From contig JBGTSB010000008.1 in assembly GCA_041940525.1 (NCBI GenBank), positions 1 through 64,000 on the forward strand: a stretch of 64,000 nucleotides of DNA, read 5' to 3'. The notes below the pieces were generated by a model that ran no database searches, was not told the DNA's origin, and saw only the letters and a program-made list of their open reading frames with translations. Shown here in pieces: positions 63,204 through 64,000 of the stretch. The position numbers were made by a program, and so were the translations under genes. The DNA comes from JAKAXS01 sp041940525 (lineage in GTDB: Bacteria; Pseudomonadota; Alphaproteobacteria; Rhizobiales; Hyphomicrobiaceae). Positions within the stretch are counted from its first letter, which is position 1; each line of letters begins with the position of its first letter.

Positions 63204-63221
63204 ATTTCAGTTCTGTGACAG
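63204..63221 (-). promoter_or_regulatory. Candidate Pho box of btaAB
   Basis: On the minus strand: CTGTCAC-AGAA-CTGAAAT, a 7-4-7 layout. The first half fits CTGTCAT/C and the second matches five of seven bases. It lies 86 bp upstream of btaA, consistent with PhoB control. Confidence 0.6.
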
Positions 63222-63292
63222 TCTTCAACTTGCCACACAGAGAAAGATCGCCTAGAGCAAACGCCAACAATTGGATTTATCTGAAATGGACC

Positions 63293-63460
63293 ATGGTCAT
63301 GGCTGGAACACACCACCGCAAAGTTGAGATCGCAAAGAAGAAGGCACGCCGGGCAATCCCACGGCCGAAGATCTCCCGCCCGCAAGGCAACACCGCTGCA
63401 GTGCGGAAAATGCTAAAGAAATCAGCAAACTTGGATCGCGGGACGGCGTCGACGTCGTAA
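63293..63460 (+). CDS. Possible small basic protein (55 aa)
   Basis: Lys/Arg-rich frame (VEIAKKKARRAIPRPKI) in the gap between btaA and the transporter. No RBS or family. Likely spurious, or a small DNA-binding protein. Confidence 0.25.
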   Translation: MVMAGTHHRKVEIAKKKARRAIPRPKISRPQGNTAAVRKMLKKSANLDRGTASTS

Positions 63461-63524
63461 TCCACACTAGGCATCGCCAGGGTGTGGCGCGTCTATGCGC
63501 GATTAGTCTTTAACCCCTAGCGAA

Positions 63525-64000
63525 ATGCCTCGTGCCATGCCCGGCCATTCTTCCACGGCCAACCCTGATCCTTCGTCGCAGCCGGCAAGCGTTTTGCCGG
63601 CTGTCGGGTTGCTTGTGCTCGCATGCACGCTTTTTACGGGGCTCGACTCAGCCGCCAAGTTTCTTGCCACGGAGAAGGGTCTGCCGGTCTCACAGATTGT
63701 GTGGTGCCGCTTTGCAGTTCAGTTCGTTGGCCTGGCGGTCCTGATTCCTGTTTTTGGGATCATGAGCCTGAAGCGGTTACTGACGACCTCCAAGCTTGGC
63801 TGGCAACTCGTTCGTTCAGTATTGATGGCGGCCACGACGTTATTCAACTTCCTCGCCCTACAGCATCTGCGGCTTGATCAAACGGTCACGATCATATTCT
63901 TGGCCCCACTAATCGTTGCATTGCTAGCGGGACCTTTCTTGGGTGAGTGGGTCGGCTGGCGGCGGCTTGTCGCCATTGGTATTGGGTTCACCGGAATTGT
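63525..64000 (+). CDS. EamA/DMT-family transporter, 3' end outside the window
   Basis: Visible part of about 158 codons. Hydrophobic segments (SVLPAVGLLVLACTLFTGLD, AVQFVGLAVLIPVFGIM, IIFLAPLIVALLAGPFLGEW) and the EamA signature in IVWCRFAVQF and ALQHLRLDQTVTIIF. Starts at ATG 63525 or ATG 63537. Substrate not predictable. Confidence 0.85.
   Translation, partial: MPRAMPGHSSTANPDPSSQPASVLPAVGLLVLACTLFTGLDSAAKFLATEKGLPVSQIVWCRFAVQFVGLAVLIPVFGIMSLKRLLTTSKLGWQLVRSVLMAATTLFNFLALQHLRLDQTVTIIFLAPLIVALLAGPFLGEWVGWRRLVAIGIGFTGI

Overview
The window is GC-rich, gene-dense bacterial chromosome. Its gene content points to Alphaproteobacteria, order Hyphomicrobiales, and perhaps a Hyphomicrobium- or Filomicrobium-like lineage. 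The evidence is the block trpC-moaC-moeA-lexA, an alphaproteobacterial-type LexA box (GTTC-N7-GTTC), the pairing of fabI with a histidine phosphatase and aroC, a DUF2865 secreted protein, TorF-type and OmpW-type porins, and a btaA-btaB betaine-lipid pair. Taxonomy is inferred from gene content only.

Layout. 0-1.5 kb is a broken junction: a minus-strand transglycosylase/TraW-like remnant abuts a 5'-truncated gltD. 1.6-13 kb carries a DUF2793 protein, prfC, a secreted RNase T2, nth, several small envelope proteins, a TorF-type porin, an SDR reductase and a glucosaminidase-like protein. 13-18.3 kb is lexA, then a complete IS1595-family element (13910-15723) with perfect 8-bp target duplications and two passenger genes, then moeA, moaC and trpC. 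18.3-26.5 kb holds tpiA, a PpiD/SurA-type periplasmic chaperone, trpE, a CoA-binding protein and a cNMP-domain patatin. 26.5-35 kb is mostly minus-strand housekeeping: cysS, a GFA-family protein, cimA, aroC, a histidine phosphatase and fabI. A plus-strand terminator without a CDS lies between aroC and the phosphatase and marks a possible small RNA. 35-45 kb is regulatory: a receiver protein, three Crp/Fnr regulators, a BtuF-like protein, a decayed two-component locus, a frameshifted glycosyltransferase, a rhodanese, hemN with an FNR-type box, and an OmpW porin facing a Crp/Fnr gene across a cluster of FNR-like palindromes. 45.7-53.6 kb has a DUF2189 membrane protein, a UDP-sugar epimerase, an MDR oxidoreductase and a 1424-residue secreted DUF11-repeat protein with a cysteine/proline-rich basic tail. 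53.6-58.2 kb is an eroded, gene-poor stretch beside tRNA-Ser(GCU), with remnants of HlyD, a nitrate-reductase C-terminus and a serine recombinase, plus an intact porin. 58.2-64 kb has small secreted proteins, a Sel1-like protein, a tandem DedA protein, btaB-btaA with a candidate Pho box, and the start of an EamA transporter.

Most signals for follow-up are in the non-housekeeping parts: the IS with its two-gene cargo, the alternating repeat tail of the DUF11 protein, four head-to-head junctions of truncated genes, the island remnant at tRNA-Ser, and several regulatory sites (LexA, FNR, Pho). No CRISPR array, rRNA or intact prophage is visible.
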